A stretch of DNA of 39,054 nt from DATKZH01 sp964475955. GTDB taxonomy: Bacteria > Planctomycetota > Planctomycetia > Pirellulales > Thermoguttaceae. The translations under genes were made by a program, and so were the position numbers. Positions 16,279-24,384 of the stretch are shown in pieces. Each line of letters begins with the position of its first letter. Position 1 is the first letter of the stretch. The notes under the pieces were generated by a model. That model saw nothing but the letters and a program-made list of their open reading frames with translations, did not search any database and was not told where the DNA came from. The stretch is from positions 1-39,054 of the forward strand of contig CAYYZY010000058.1 in assembly GCA_964475955.1 (NCBI GenBank), in the 5' to 3' direction.

Positions 16279-18391
16279 CGTCCTGGGGGCGCTTTGGGCC
16301 CAGTCGTGGCAGATCGCCGCCTTGGCGCTGGTGGTGGCGGTGGTCGTGCGCCGGTTCTGCCGGCACCGGCCGCAGCTTGCGTACCTGCTTTGGATGGTGG
16401 TGCTGGTGAAGTGCCTCACGCCGCCGATCTGGAGCAGCCCGGTAGGGCTTTTCAGTTGGGCCCGGGTCGACGTGCAGGCGGAAGCGCCCCGCCGGGGGCC
16501 GCCTGCGGGCAGGGGGCTGTTCCAGGGTGCGCCCGGCGCCGCGGCCCGGCGGCAAGCACGTTTGCCGGGCGGGGCCGGTGGGCCGGCTCCGCGGGAAACG
16601 GCCGCGGTTTGGAGCCGGCTTTGGGCGTGGTGGCGCCCGGCGCTGGTGATCGGTTGGATCGGCGGCGCGCTGGTGTTGGCCGGTCTGACGGCGGCGCGCT
16701 GGGCGTGCTGCTGGCGGGCCGTCGCCCGGGGTGCGAGCCGGGCCGACGTGGAACTGAAGCGGCGGGTTGACGGGCTGGCGCGGCGTCTCGGCGTGCGGCG
16801 GGCGATCCGGGTGGTGCTGGTCGACCGGCCGATCGGTCCGGCCGTGTTCGGGCTGTGGCGTCCGACGCTGGTCGTTCCCCGGGCGTTGGCGGCGCGGCGT
16901 CGGTTCGACGAGATCGAGCCGATCGTGGCGCACGAGCTGGTGCACGTGCGGCGTCACGACGCGGCGATGCTCGCGGTCGAGCTTGTGGCGAAGATCGTGT
17001 GGTGGTTTCATCCGTTGGTGTGGTGGGCGTCGCGCGAGGCGGGCCGCGAGCGCGAGCGATCGTGCGACGCGGAGACGGTGGCCGGGCTCAACTGCCGCCC
17101 GGCGACGTACGCCCGCGCGCTTCTGGACGTATTGGAGTTGAAGCAGCAGCTTCGCATGGCGTTTGTTCTTCCCGGCGTTCGACCGGGAGAGGTTACCTCG
17201 AAGAGACTGGAGGACATCATGAAGAGAGCGACGAGAGTCGGCGGCCGCGCGTGGGGCGCCTGGGCGATGGCGGTCGTGGCGGCCCTGCTGGTTCTGCCCG
17301 GCGGACCGATGGTCATCACCACGGCGGCCGAGGCGGATTCGGCGATCAGCGAGGCGGAACTGGCCGACAAGCTCGCCAAGCTGGAGGGCGCCTGCTGGGA
17401 AGCCGGGCTGACGGCCGAGGAGAGCGAGGCGGTCGAGAAGCTGGCCAAGCGGATGAAGGCCGACGAGAAGGCGATCCTTCGGCTCAAGGCGCTGGGCAAG
17501 CTCAGCGACGTGGAAGCCCGCGCGGCCGATAAGCTGATCCGGCATTTCGGCAACCCCCTGGAAGAAGAGCTGGCCGAGGTGGAGCAGATGGGCCAGGAGG
17601 CCGGGCTCTCGGAGGCGGAGGTGAAGGCGCTCCAGGACTTGGCCGTGCGCTACGCCTTTGACGAGGACGCGATCCTGGCCGGCTACGAGGCGGGCAAGGG
17701 GTCGCCGGTCGAACGGGCGGGCATCGCGAAGCTGATCGACCATTTCGGGCATCCCTATCCGGAGCACGTCGAAGCGGTGGTGAAGATCGGCAAGGCGGCC
17801 AAGCTGACCGACGCGGAAACGGCGACCGTGCGCGGGCTTCTGGCGCGGGCCAAGTGGGACCCGGCCGAGGTGCTCAAGCTGAAGCAGGCCAAGAAGCTCT
17901 CGGCCAAGGAAGCGGCCGCCGTGGCCAAGGCCGAGGCCGCGCTCGGCAAGCTCGAGTATTACGTCGACCTGGCCGACGACGGGGAGGAGGTCCGCGTGCT
18001 CTTCAAGCTGGCCCAGATGGCCGGCCTGAGCGACGCGGAGACCGACGCCGTGATGGCGCTGGCCAAGGAGATCGACTTCCGGGAACGGGCCGCGCTGGAG
18101 CGGAAGCAGGCGGGCAAGCTCTCGGAGCTCGAGGCGGCGGGGATCGCGAAGCTCGAGGCCCTGCTCGGCGACCTGGAAGACGTCGTCGACAGCCCTCATC
18201 GGGACAAGGTCGGCGAGCTGTTCGAGTTGGCCGGCAAGGCCGACCTCTCCCTGGACGAGAGCAAGGCCCTGTTGGAGCTGGCCATTCGGGCCGACTTCGA
18301 CCGCGACAGCATCGAGCAGATGTACGACGCCAGCCGGCTCAGCGACCTGGAGTTGCGGGCCGTCGAGAAGTTGGCCCCTCTGGTCGAGTAG
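16259..18391 (+). CDS. M56 (BlaR1-like) membrane metallopeptidase with five C-terminal helical repeats
   Basis: A 710-residue BlaR1/MecR1-type receptor protease, overlapping blaI by 20 bp. Hydrophobic segments lie at about 17-31, 40-58 and 125-147, with another after the protease domain at about 338-356. The zinc site is HELVH at 225-229 (AHELVHVRRHD), and the downstream ERERSCDAE supplies the third ligand. In classical BlaR1 a penicillin-binding domain follows the last helix. Here residues about 365-710 are instead five tandem 60-74-residue helical repeats starting near 365, 438, 504, 578 and 651. Each has A-G-[LK]-[ST]-x-x-E and G-K-L-S-x-x-E signatures (AGLTAEESEAVEKLA, LGKLSDVEARAADKLI). 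The region is very rich in Ala, Glu, Lys and Leu and has no Cys after the first repeat. The protease role is firm; the repeats as extracytoplasmic sensor are inferred. Confidence 0.88.
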   Translation: MTHASGDVLGALWAQSWQIAALALVVAVVVRRFCRHRPQLAYLLWMVVLVKCLTPPIWSSPVGLFSWARVDVQAEAPRRGPPAGRGLFQGAPGAAARRQARLPGGAGGPAPRETAAVWSRLWAWWRPALVIGWIGGALVLAGLTAARWACCWRAVARGASRADVELKRRVDGLARRLGVRRAIRVVLVDRPIGPAVFGLWRPTLVVPRALAARRRFDEIEPIVAHELVHVRRHDAAMLAVELVAKIVWWFHPLVWWASREAGRERERSCDAETVAGLNCRPATYARALLDVLELKQQLRMAFVLPGVRPGEVTSKRLEDIMKRATRVGGRAWGAWAMAVVAALLVLPGGPMVITTAAEADSAISEAELADKLAKLEGACWEAGLTAEESEAVEKLAKRMKADEKAILRLKALGKLSDVEARAADKLIRHFGNPLEEELAEVEQMGQEAGLSEAEVKALQDLAVRYAFDEDAILAGYEAGKGSPVERAGIAKLIDHFGHPYPEHVEAVVKIGKAAKLTDAETATVRGLLARAKWDPAEVLKLKQAKKLSAKEAAAVAKAEAALGKLEYYVDLADDGEEVRVLFKLAQMAGLSDAETDAVMALAKEIDFRERAALERKQAGKLSELEAAGIAKLEALLGDLEDVVDSPHRDKVGELFELAGKADLSLDESKALLELAIRADFDRDSIEQMYDASRLSDLELRAVEKLAPLVE

Positions 18392-18549
18392 CCGAGGCGG
18401 GTTGCGACCATGCGGCGAACCCCCAAGCGGGCCTCGCGCCGGCGCGCGAGGTCCGCTTTGCTATGCGCCGTTTTGGGTGCGCGCGCGGACGCGATGGTTA
18501 TGTGCCCGGCGTTTGGGAAGGGCTCGGGCGGGCGAACGACGTGTGGTTG

Positions 18550-18690
18550 TCAGCCAACGTGCCGGACCGTCGTCGGCTCGAAGAACCGGTCGGGCTTCAC
18601 GTAGTCGTCGTGCGTTCGGCCCTCTTGCAGGTCTTCGGGGGGGTGACGAGGTTGTGCCGCGGTTTCCGTGTGGCCGGCTCTCAGCTCTCG
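18550..18690 (-). pseudogene. Possible remnant of a coding 3' end
   Basis: The minus strand reads PPEDLQEGRTHDDYVKPDR and then FFEPTTVRHVG before a TGA at 18550-18552. It has nearly uniform G/C third positions over the last 20 codons. There is no ATG or GTG start, and an in-frame stop lies about 47 codons upstream. It may be the tail of a lost gene or chance. The family is not recognised. The rest of the spacer 18392-18680 shows nothing. Confidence 0.25.
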
Positions 18691-19067
18691 GCGTCAGACG
18701 GCGGACTGGGGCTCCCGGGAAGCGGTCGCATGCGGATGCGATCCGGCTCGGCCACCGCAAAACGTCCTTGCCACTCGGACGTGCTCTGCACGATCTCCAA
18801 GACGCGATCCCGCACGTACTCCGGCGACTGAACCCCAACGCGAAACAGGATCACGCCGCACTGAGCGGGCAGGCCCGTGTGAAACGCCAGTTCGCCGAAA
18901 TCCTTGTCGAGCGTGACGACCAGCCGGCCCTCCCGCTGCGCGCGGCCGAGAATCCCTCGGTCATCTTCGCCGGGCATGTCGGTTCGCGCCCAGACCACGT
19001 CGTGTCCGGCCTCGCGCAACGCTTCCACCGCCACCCGGGGGAAATTCTCGTTCGCCAGGATCTTCAT
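18681..19067 (-). CDS. DUF5615 PIN-like toxin-type protein
   Basis: A 128-residue protein with the DUF5615 pattern. MKILANENFPRVAVEALREAGHDVVW has the first acidic site (ANENF, normally DEN). It is followed by MPGEDDRGILGRAQREGRLVVTLDKDFGELAF, whose conserved [VL]T-x-D-x-DF motif forms the PIN-like acidic cluster. GVILFRVG is the next core strand. Members are predicted RNases of toxin-antitoxin-like pairs; activity is not proven for this one. The start ATG overlaps the stop of the DUF433 gene by ATGA, so the two are translationally coupled. The C-terminal tail after about residue 108 is longer than usual (RMRPLPGSPSPPSDAES). Confidence 0.85.
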   Translation of the reverse strand: MKILANENFPRVAVEALREAGHDVVWARTDMPGEDDRGILGRAQREGRLVVTLDKDFGELAFHTGLPAQCGVILFRVGVQSPEYVRDRVLEIVQSTSEWQGRFAVAEPDRIRMRPLPGSPSPPSDAES

Positions 19068-19300
19068 GTCGCGCCGGGGATCAAATAGACCCGCTCCGAC
19101 TTGAGCGTCTTGCTGGCGTAGTGCAGACACGCCGAGATGTCTTCATCGGTAAGCCCAGGATAGTTCTCGAGGATCTGCTGCTTCGTCCACCCATTGGCCA
19201 GAAGCTCGACGATGAACTCGACGGCAAGCCGCGTTCCCTTGACCACCGGTTTCCCGACCAGGACTTTGGGATCCACGGTGATTCGGTCTTCCCAATTCAT
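19064..19300 (-). CDS. DUF433 antitoxin-type protein
   Basis: A 78-residue DUF433 protein, the usual partner of DUF5615 genes. The hallmark RITVDPKVLVGKPVVKGTRLAVEFIVELLANGWTKQQILENYPGLTDEDISACLHYA matches family signatures: the G-K-P-x-[IV]-x-G-T-R loop and helix-turn-helix-like second half. It is likely a DNA-binding antitoxin that neutralises the PIN-like partner; this is inferred from gene pairing. AGGAG lies 7 nt before the ATG. It is first in a two-gene operon. Confidence 0.88.
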   Translation of the reverse strand: MNWEDRITVDPKVLVGKPVVKGTRLAVEFIVELLANGWTKQQILENYPGLTDEDISACLHYASKTLKSERVYLIPGAT

Positions 19301-19420
19301 CGGATCACTCCTATCGGCTGATCGCAGAGGCAATCGCGTGGGTCTCGTCGCACTCGCCTCACCCTACGGAACGGGGCCAACTCGTCGGCCCATGAGGGCG
19401 GAAGTGCGGGGGGCGGACGG

Positions 19421-22400
19421 TCATGTTTCGGGCAGGGGGCGGGGGCCTTGCCAGGTGGCGGCCGTCTTTTCGAGTTCTTGGCGCACGCCTTCGGGGCGGA
19501 GCCAGCCGAGGCCGCAGTGCTGGAGGTGGTGGAGGAGGGAGCGGAAGTGGTCGTCGGTCCACTCCGGCTTGGGCACGCGGGTCAACAGGTCGTCGGAGTA
19601 GGGAGAGCGGAGCGAGAGGAAGGTCTCCAGGTGGGGCCGCGCCCGTTCGTCCCAGTCGGCCCAGCCGGGGAACTCGTATTCCCAGTCGATCTGCCAGAGT
19701 CGCAGGGTGCCGTCTTCGCCGCCGGACAGGGCGAAGCGGCTGTCGTGGCTGAGGAAGACGGAGGTGACCTGGCTGGCGTGCCCCTCGAATACGTGGCGGC
19801 ACCGGCCCGTGCTGACCTCCCAGAGCCGCACGGTCTTGTCCTTGCCGCCGGAAAGGGCCCAGAGGCCGTCGGCGCTGAGGAAGACGGAATTGACCGGCGC
19901 GGTGTGCCCCTCGAACGCGCGGATCAGTCGCCCGGTAAAGACGTCCCAGAGCCGGACGGTCCAGTCCTTGCTTCCCGAAAGGGCCAGGCGTCCGTCGGTG
20001 CTGAGGAAGACCGACTGCACCCAATCGCCGTGCCCCTCGAAGCGGCGCAGGCGTCGGGCGGTGGGCACGTCCCAGAGGCAGAGCGTGTTGTCTTCGCTGC
20101 CGGAGAGGACCCAGCGGGCGTCGACGCTGGGCCAGACGGAATCGACGTAGTTGTCGTGCCCCGGGAACGTCTGAAGGCAGCGGCCCGTGTTGACGTGCCA
20201 CAGCTTGAGCGTTTTGTCCCAGCTCCCGGAGAAGGCCCGAAGGCCGTCGCAGGCAAGCACGACGGCGTTGACGTAGTTGGCGTGTCCTTCGAGCGTGCGG
20301 ATGCACTCGCCCTGGCTCAGGTCCCACACGCGGAGCGTTTTGTCCCAGCTTCCCGAGAGGCCCAGTCGGGCGTCGGGCGTGAGGAACACGGAACGGACCC
20401 AATCGGTGTGCCCGTTCAGCGAGCGGCTGCACTTGCCCGAGTCCAACTGCCAGAGGCGCACGGTTCGGTCGCCGCTTCCGGAGAGGGCCCAGCGCCCGTC
20501 GGCGCTGAGGGCGACGGAGCGGACGTCGTCGGCGTGCCCCTCGAGGGTTTGCACGCACCACGCGTCGCGCGGCGCGGTGCGCACGCAGCGGCTCCCCACC
20601 CGATCCCACAAGTCGAGCGACGCCTTGGCGACTTCGTACCCGGGCAGTTTTCGGGCGCCGCGGACCAGTTCCAGGGCGACGGCGTAGCGGTCGCCGGCCA
20701 GGGCGGCTTCGGCGCTGCGGCACAGGTCGGCGAACCGCGCCTGGGCCCGGCCGGCCTCTTCCGAACTGGTGACGTGGCAGAGGAGGATGGGGGCCTTGAA
20801 TCGGTCCGGCCCGCAGATCAGCTCCAGGCTCCAGAGGCGGAGCCGTTTGCCGGTACTGGCCGAAAGGGCCCAGTCGCCCTGCGGCCCGAGGAACACGCTG
20901 TTGATCGGGTCGGTATGGCCCCGGAGCGTGCGGAGGCATCGGCCGGTGGCGACTTCCCAGAGGCGGAGCGTCTTGTCGCTGCCGCCGGAGAGGGCCCATC
21001 GGGCGTCGGCGCTGAAGCAGACCGACCGGACCGGCCCGGTGTGTCCGCGGAAGGCGCGCACCAACTCGCCGCTTTCCACGTCGCGGAGCTCGAAGGCGAA
21101 GTGCTCCCCTTCGATGACGCGCCACCGCCCGTCTCCGGCGACGAAACCGCTCGCCGGCGACGAGCCCCAGGCGATCTCTCGGAAGACCTGCGCGCGGCCC
21201 TTCTTCGTGACGTCGGTCAGCCGAAGCGTTCCACCCCGGCCGGCCGAAAGCTCCCAGCGCCCGTCCGGACTGCGCGAGGAGCGCTCGTCGGGCACCTCGA
21301 ACGTGAAGGCGGAGCGGCCCTTGGCCACGTCCCACAGCCGGAGCTTGCCTTCGTCGATGCCGGAGAGGACCCAGCGGGCGTCGCCGCTTAGGAACACGGT
21401 GGTCACGAAGGGGGGTTGCCCGGTGAACGATCGCTTGCACCGCGGGGCCAGCGCCGCTCGGGCCCGGGCCTCGTCGAGCGTGGCGCGGACGTCGTCACCG
21501 CCGCCGAGCGCCACGGCCTGCTCCAGCGATTCCTCGGCGAGCTTCACTTCGCCGCGCTCCAACTGGACCAGCCCCAGGGAGTAGGCGGCGGCCCAGTCCT
21601 GCGGGCGCGTCTTGCACAGCTCCTCGAGCTCGGTGATCAGGTCGGTGTCGGTGATCCTCCCCATGCGCCAGGAGATGAGCCCGCGATTGTGGGTGACCTG
21701 CGGCTGCCAGGGATGGCGCTGCCAGGCCTCCTCCAACAACTGGACGGCTTCGCGCCGTTTTCCCAGGTCCAGAAGCGACGCCGCCCGGTTGCTGAGGCTG
21801 TTCGCTCTCAGTTCGGTCGTGGCCGGTTCCTTGCGCAAGTAGGCGGTTCCGGTCACGTTGCGGTAGACGAGCTTCAGGTCTTCGGCGACCTGCTGCATGG
21901 TTTGGGGTCGGGCCCCGGGATCTGTGCGAAAGCACTCGGCGATCAGCGAAGCAAGGTTTTCGGGGATAGGCGGCAGGTATTCGTGCTCGGGGCCCCGTTC
22001 CCGGTACGCCTGGAAGACCTCGGGGGCCGTCTGGCCGCCGTAGCGGCAAGGCGACTTGCCGCAGAACATGGCGAACACGGTGAGCGCCCAGGACCAGATG
22101 TCGGTCCGCCGGGAGAGCTTGGTCCGCTCGTCGTTGGGGACGCCGCTTTCCACCTCGACGGCGGCCTTGATCTGCTCGGGCGAGCAGTAGGCAGGGGTCA
22201 TTCCCCCCCAACTGACGACCATGCTGGCCTGGGTGGCGTCGGGGCTGATCCGGGCGGCCGCCACCCGGGCCTTGGCCAGGCCGAAATCGGTGACCTTGGG
22301 CACGTCGCCCTGCATCATCACGTTGCCCGGCTTGACGTCCTGGTGGATCAGGCCCTGCTCGTGCGCGTAGTGGAGCCCCCAGGCGAACTGAATGGCGATG

Positions 22401-22999
22401 TCGAGGATGCGGGGGAGCGCCCGCTGCGGTCCGCCCTCGTAGAGCTTCCGGGTTTGGATCCAGTCTTCGAGGTTCCCCCCCTCGACGAACTCGGCAAACA
22501 CGCGCGGGATGCCGTCGACGCGGCGCACGTAGTAGCAGGCGACGATGTTGGGGTGGAGGCCCAGTTCGATCCAGGTCTTGCACTCGCGCTCGAAGTCGCG
22601 CTTGCCCTGCTCGGTGTCGAAGCACTCCGTCTTGGGGCTCTTGACGGCCAGGTCGAGATCCCAGCCGCGGTGGTGGACGCGGTAGACGACGCCCATGCCC
22701 CCCTCGGCATAGTGCTTGGTTTGCCCCTGGCCGCCGTCGATCGGCTTGACTTCGTACACGTCGAGGATCACGTCGCCGACCTGCCAGATCTCGGCCTCGG
22801 AAGCCGCCGGGGAGGCACTCTGACGCACGGCCTCGCGCTCGCCGGAGTCGAGCACTCGGGTCTCCACGTCGGCCAGGGGCGGCTCCTGAAGGACGAAGCT
22901 GGTGTTGCACTTCTTGCACTGTCCCGTTCGGCCGACGTGCGAGTCCTCGATGCTGTACTGAGCACCGCAGTTCGGACAGGTGACCGTGATCTTCGCCAT
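19421..22999 (-). CDS. Zinc-ribbon / Ser-Thr protein kinase / TPR / WD40 fusion
   Basis: A 1192-residue protein. Residues 5-32 form an MJ0042-type zinc ribbon (CPNCG...CKKC). A Hanks-type kinase spans about 80-385: glycine loop EGGMGVVYRV, ATP-binding K120 (LAVKSPK), catalytic loop HQDVKPGN with D221 (HQD instead of HRD), and DFG at 238-240. A TPR-like helical part follows at about 395-530 (AVQLLEEAWQRHPWQPQVTHNRGLISWRMG). The remainder is a WD40 propeller region with nine clear and two weak repeats (GHTDPINSVFL, SGSxDxTLRLW). An insert of about 95 residues splits repeats 2 and 3 of the clear set. No membrane helix is visible, so it is probably cytoplasmic. The promoter at 23094-23122 supports ATG 22999. 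Targets are unknown. Confidence 0.9.
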   Translation of the reverse strand: MAKITVTCPNCGAQYSIEDSHVGRTGQCKKCNTSFVLQEPPLADVETRVLDSGEREAVRQSASPAASEAEIWQVGDVILDVYEVKPIDGGQGQTKHYAEGGMGVVYRVHHRGWDLDLAVKSPKTECFDTEQGKRDFERECKTWIELGLHPNIVACYYVRRVDGIPRVFAEFVEGGNLEDWIQTRKLYEGGPQRALPRILDIAIQFAWGLHYAHEQGLIHQDVKPGNVMMQGDVPKVTDFGLAKARVAAARISPDATQASMVVSWGGMTPAYCSPEQIKAAVEVESGVPNDERTKLSRRTDIWSWALTVFAMFCGKSPCRYGGQTAPEVFQAYRERGPEHEYLPPIPENLASLIAECFRTDPGARPQTMQQVAEDLKLVYRNVTGTAYLRKEPATTELRANSLSNRAASLLDLGKRREAVQLLEEAWQRHPWQPQVTHNRGLISWRMGRITDTDLITELEELCKTRPQDWAAAYSLGLVQLERGEVKLAEESLEQAVALGGGDDVRATLDEARARAALAPRCKRSFTGQPPFVTTVFLSGDARWVLSGIDEGKLRLWDVAKGRSAFTFEVPDERSSRSPDGRWELSAGRGGTLRLTDVTKKGRAQVFREIAWGSSPASGFVAGDGRWRVIEGEHFAFELRDVESGELVRAFRGHTGPVRSVCFSADARWALSGGSDKTLRLWEVATGRCLRTLRGHTDPINSVFLGPQGDWALSASTGKRLRLWSLELICGPDRFKAPILLCHVTSSEEAGRAQARFADLCRSAEAALAGDRYAVALELVRGARKLPGYEVAKASLDLWDRVGSRCVRTAPRDAWCVQTLEGHADDVRSVALSADGRWALSGSGDRTVRLWQLDSGKCSRSLNGHTDWVRSVFLTPDARLGLSGSWDKTLRVWDLSQGECIRTLEGHANYVNAVVLACDGLRAFSGSWDKTLKLWHVNTGRCLQTFPGHDNYVDSVWPSVDARWVLSGSEDNTLCLWDVPTARRLRRFEGHGDWVQSVFLSTDGRLALSGSKDWTVRLWDVFTGRLIRAFEGHTAPVNSVFLSADGLWALSGGKDKTVRLWEVSTGRCRHVFEGHASQVTSVFLSHDSRFALSGGEDGTLRLWQIDWEYEFPGWADWDERARPHLETFLSLRSPYSDDLLTRVPKPEWTDDHFRSLLHHLQHCGLGWLRPEGVRQELEKTAATWQGPRPLPET

Positions 23000-23093
23000 C
23001 GCCACCTTCGCCTGCGCGGGGAAGGCCGGTCGTTGACCGGGGGGAACGTGCACGTGGAGCGACCGTCCAGAGCGGACGGATTCCGACTTCTCG

Positions 23094-23122
23094 ATCATAT
23101 ACCACCCATTTGGGTAAGTCAA
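23094..23122 (-). promoter_or_regulatory. Promoter of the kinase/WD40 gene
   Basis: On the minus strand TTGACT (23117-23122), 17-bp spacer, TATGAT (23094-23099). Each box has 5 of 6 consensus bases. The spacer contains the dyad ACCCA-AA-TGGGT, a possible operator. The predicted leader is about 90 nt. Confidence 0.7.
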
Positions 23123-23315
23123 TCGCCATGAGTGGGGGGCTTTGCGGGCCCCCTGTCCGAAGGCACGGATCGCGAACCACCCCGACGATGTCCACCCGGC
23201 CGGGGCGTTGTGCCCCGTCGCTCGGCCCGAGCCCCGCACGTGATCGCTGGGCGCTCTTGCGACCACGGTGCGCCGCGGCACAGGTTTCGGGTAGCGGTAC
23301 AGGTTGGCCGTGTCG

Positions 23316-23379
23316 ACACAAACCCGAAGCGCCAGCGAGGGAATCGATTGCGTTCCTCGCTGGCGCTTCGGGCATGTGT
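23316..23379. repeat. Long hairpin of the CCCGAAGCG family
   Basis: Perfect 18-bp arms CCCGAAGCGCCAGCGAGG (23323-23340) and its reverse complement (23355-23372), 14-nt loop, with outer ACACA/TGTGT pairing. The same core occurs in the element at 38866-39003. When read as protein it gives PKRQRG, a peptide I associate with spurious planctomycete reading frames. The rest of 23123-23591 has no gene. Confidence 0.85.
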
Positions 23380-23591
23380 GAGGACCCATCGCGCCGTGGA
23401 ATCGGCCAAACCGTACCACGAGGTTTCGGGGGGCCTTCGCCGGGTCGGTGGCGTCGTCTAAAATGCATGGATCTTCGGTTTGCGAAGGGAGTCTGACGGG
23501 CGTATCGCCTCCGGAAACCGATTCGCGGTCTTGCAGAGCTGCGCCTCACGCGGACGAAGTCCAGGAACCCAACAGCCCCAGACCCACAGCG

Positions 23592-24203
23592 ATGTTCGTT
23601 TCGATCGACGGCGGCGACGGCGCCGGCAAAAGCACGCAAGTGTCCCTGCTCTGCGCGTGGCTTCGCGCGCAGAGCCGCAACGTGGTCGAGTGCCGCGACC
23701 CGGGCAGCACGCCGCTGGGGGAGGCCGTTCGCCAACTCGTGCTCCATCGGCACGACCTGCGGATCGGCCGAACCAGCGAGATGCTGCTCTACATGGCCGC
23801 CCGGGCCCAGTTGGCCGAAGAGGTCATCCGCCCAGCGCTTGGGCGGGGCGAGACCGTCGTGTCGGACCGGTACTTGCTGGCCAACGTGGTCTACCAGGGC
23901 TACGGGGGCGGTCTCGACGTCGACACGCTCTGGGAGGTGGGCCGGGTGGCGACCGGCGGCCTGCTCCCCGATCTGGCCGTGGTCCTCGACGTGCCGCCCG
24001 GCGAGGCCGCCGCGCGGCTGGAACGCCAACTCGATCGGATGGAGCAGCAGGGCGACGAGTTCCACGCCCGGGTTCGCGAAGGGTTCCTCCGGGAAGCGGC
24101 CCGGCAGCCGGAGCGAATGGTCGTCGTCAGCGCGGCCCAGCCGATCGAGGCCGTTCAGGCCGAGATCCGCGAAGCGGTCGGCCGCGTGCTGGGGATGGAG
24201 TAG
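23592..24203 (+). CDS. tmk: Thymidylate kinase
   Basis: A 203-residue dTMP kinase converting dTMP to dTDP for DNA synthesis, cytoplasmic. The P-loop is GGDGAGKST at residues 7-15. RDPGSTPLGEAVRQLV corresponds to the family's [RD]-[ED]-P-G-G-T region, with Ser in place of the second Gly. VVSDRYLLANVVYQGYG is the DR[YF] substrate motif, and LLPDLAVVLDVPPGEAAARL is the P-D-L-x-[LV]-x-L-D-[VL] strand with the LID arginines following. Length is normal. ATG 23592 has only a weak upstream purine stretch. An EF-P-like gene follows 181 bp downstream, beyond the heptamer array and hairpin. Confidence 0.9.
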   Translation: MFVSIDGGDGAGKSTQVSLLCAWLRAQSRNVVECRDPGSTPLGEAVRQLVLHRHDLRIGRTSEMLLYMAARAQLAEEVIRPALGRGETVVSDRYLLANVVYQGYGGGLDVDTLWEVGRVATGGLLPDLAVVLDVPPGEAAARLERQLDRMEQQGDEFHARVREGFLREAARQPERMVVVSAAQPIEAVQAEIREAVGRVLGME

Positions 24204-24251
24204 GGAGTGGGGAGGTAGGAGTGGGGAGTAGGGAGTCGGGAGCAGGGATTA
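24203..24251. repeat. Heptamer tandem array (7 units)
   Basis: Exactly seven contiguous 7-bp units: GGGAGTG, GGGAGGT, AGGAGTG, GGGAGTA, GGGAGTC, GGGAGCA, GGGATTA. It begins on the last base of the tmk stop codon. Confidence 0.85.
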
Positions 24252-24293
24252 GAGTCTATGGCCGTGATAATGCGCGCGTGGTGCGCGCGTGTT

Positions 24294-24350
24294 GTGGGGC
24301 ACGTTTCCAACGTGCCATTGGGTTGTGGGCACGTTGGAAACGTGCCCCAC
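24294..24350. repeat. Long palindromic hairpin upstream of the EF-P-like gene
   Basis: Perfect 23-bp arms (24294-24316 and 24328-24350) beginning GTGGGGCACGTTTCC, with an 11-nt loop. Each arm holds a smaller dyad GGCACGTT/AACGTGCC. It lies 34 bp before the EF-P-like start codon, so it would fold in the leader or act as a terminator for tmk. Confidence 0.85.
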
Positions 24351-24384
24351 GTTGGAGAGTGGGGAGAAAGGAGGTTTGTGGGGG

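Noticed and set aside
16259..18391. Beta-lactam resistance operon
   Set aside because: The receptor has no penicillin-binding domain and no beta-lactamase gene is nearby, so the BlaI/BlaR1 names describe families only.
21416..23131. 571-codon + strand frame opposite the kinase gene
   Set aside because: Antisense shadow; the kinase strand has intact catalytic motifs and a promoter.
23323..23372. Single CRISPR-like repeat
   Set aside because: It is one palindrome, with no array of repeats and unique spacers and no cas genes in the window.
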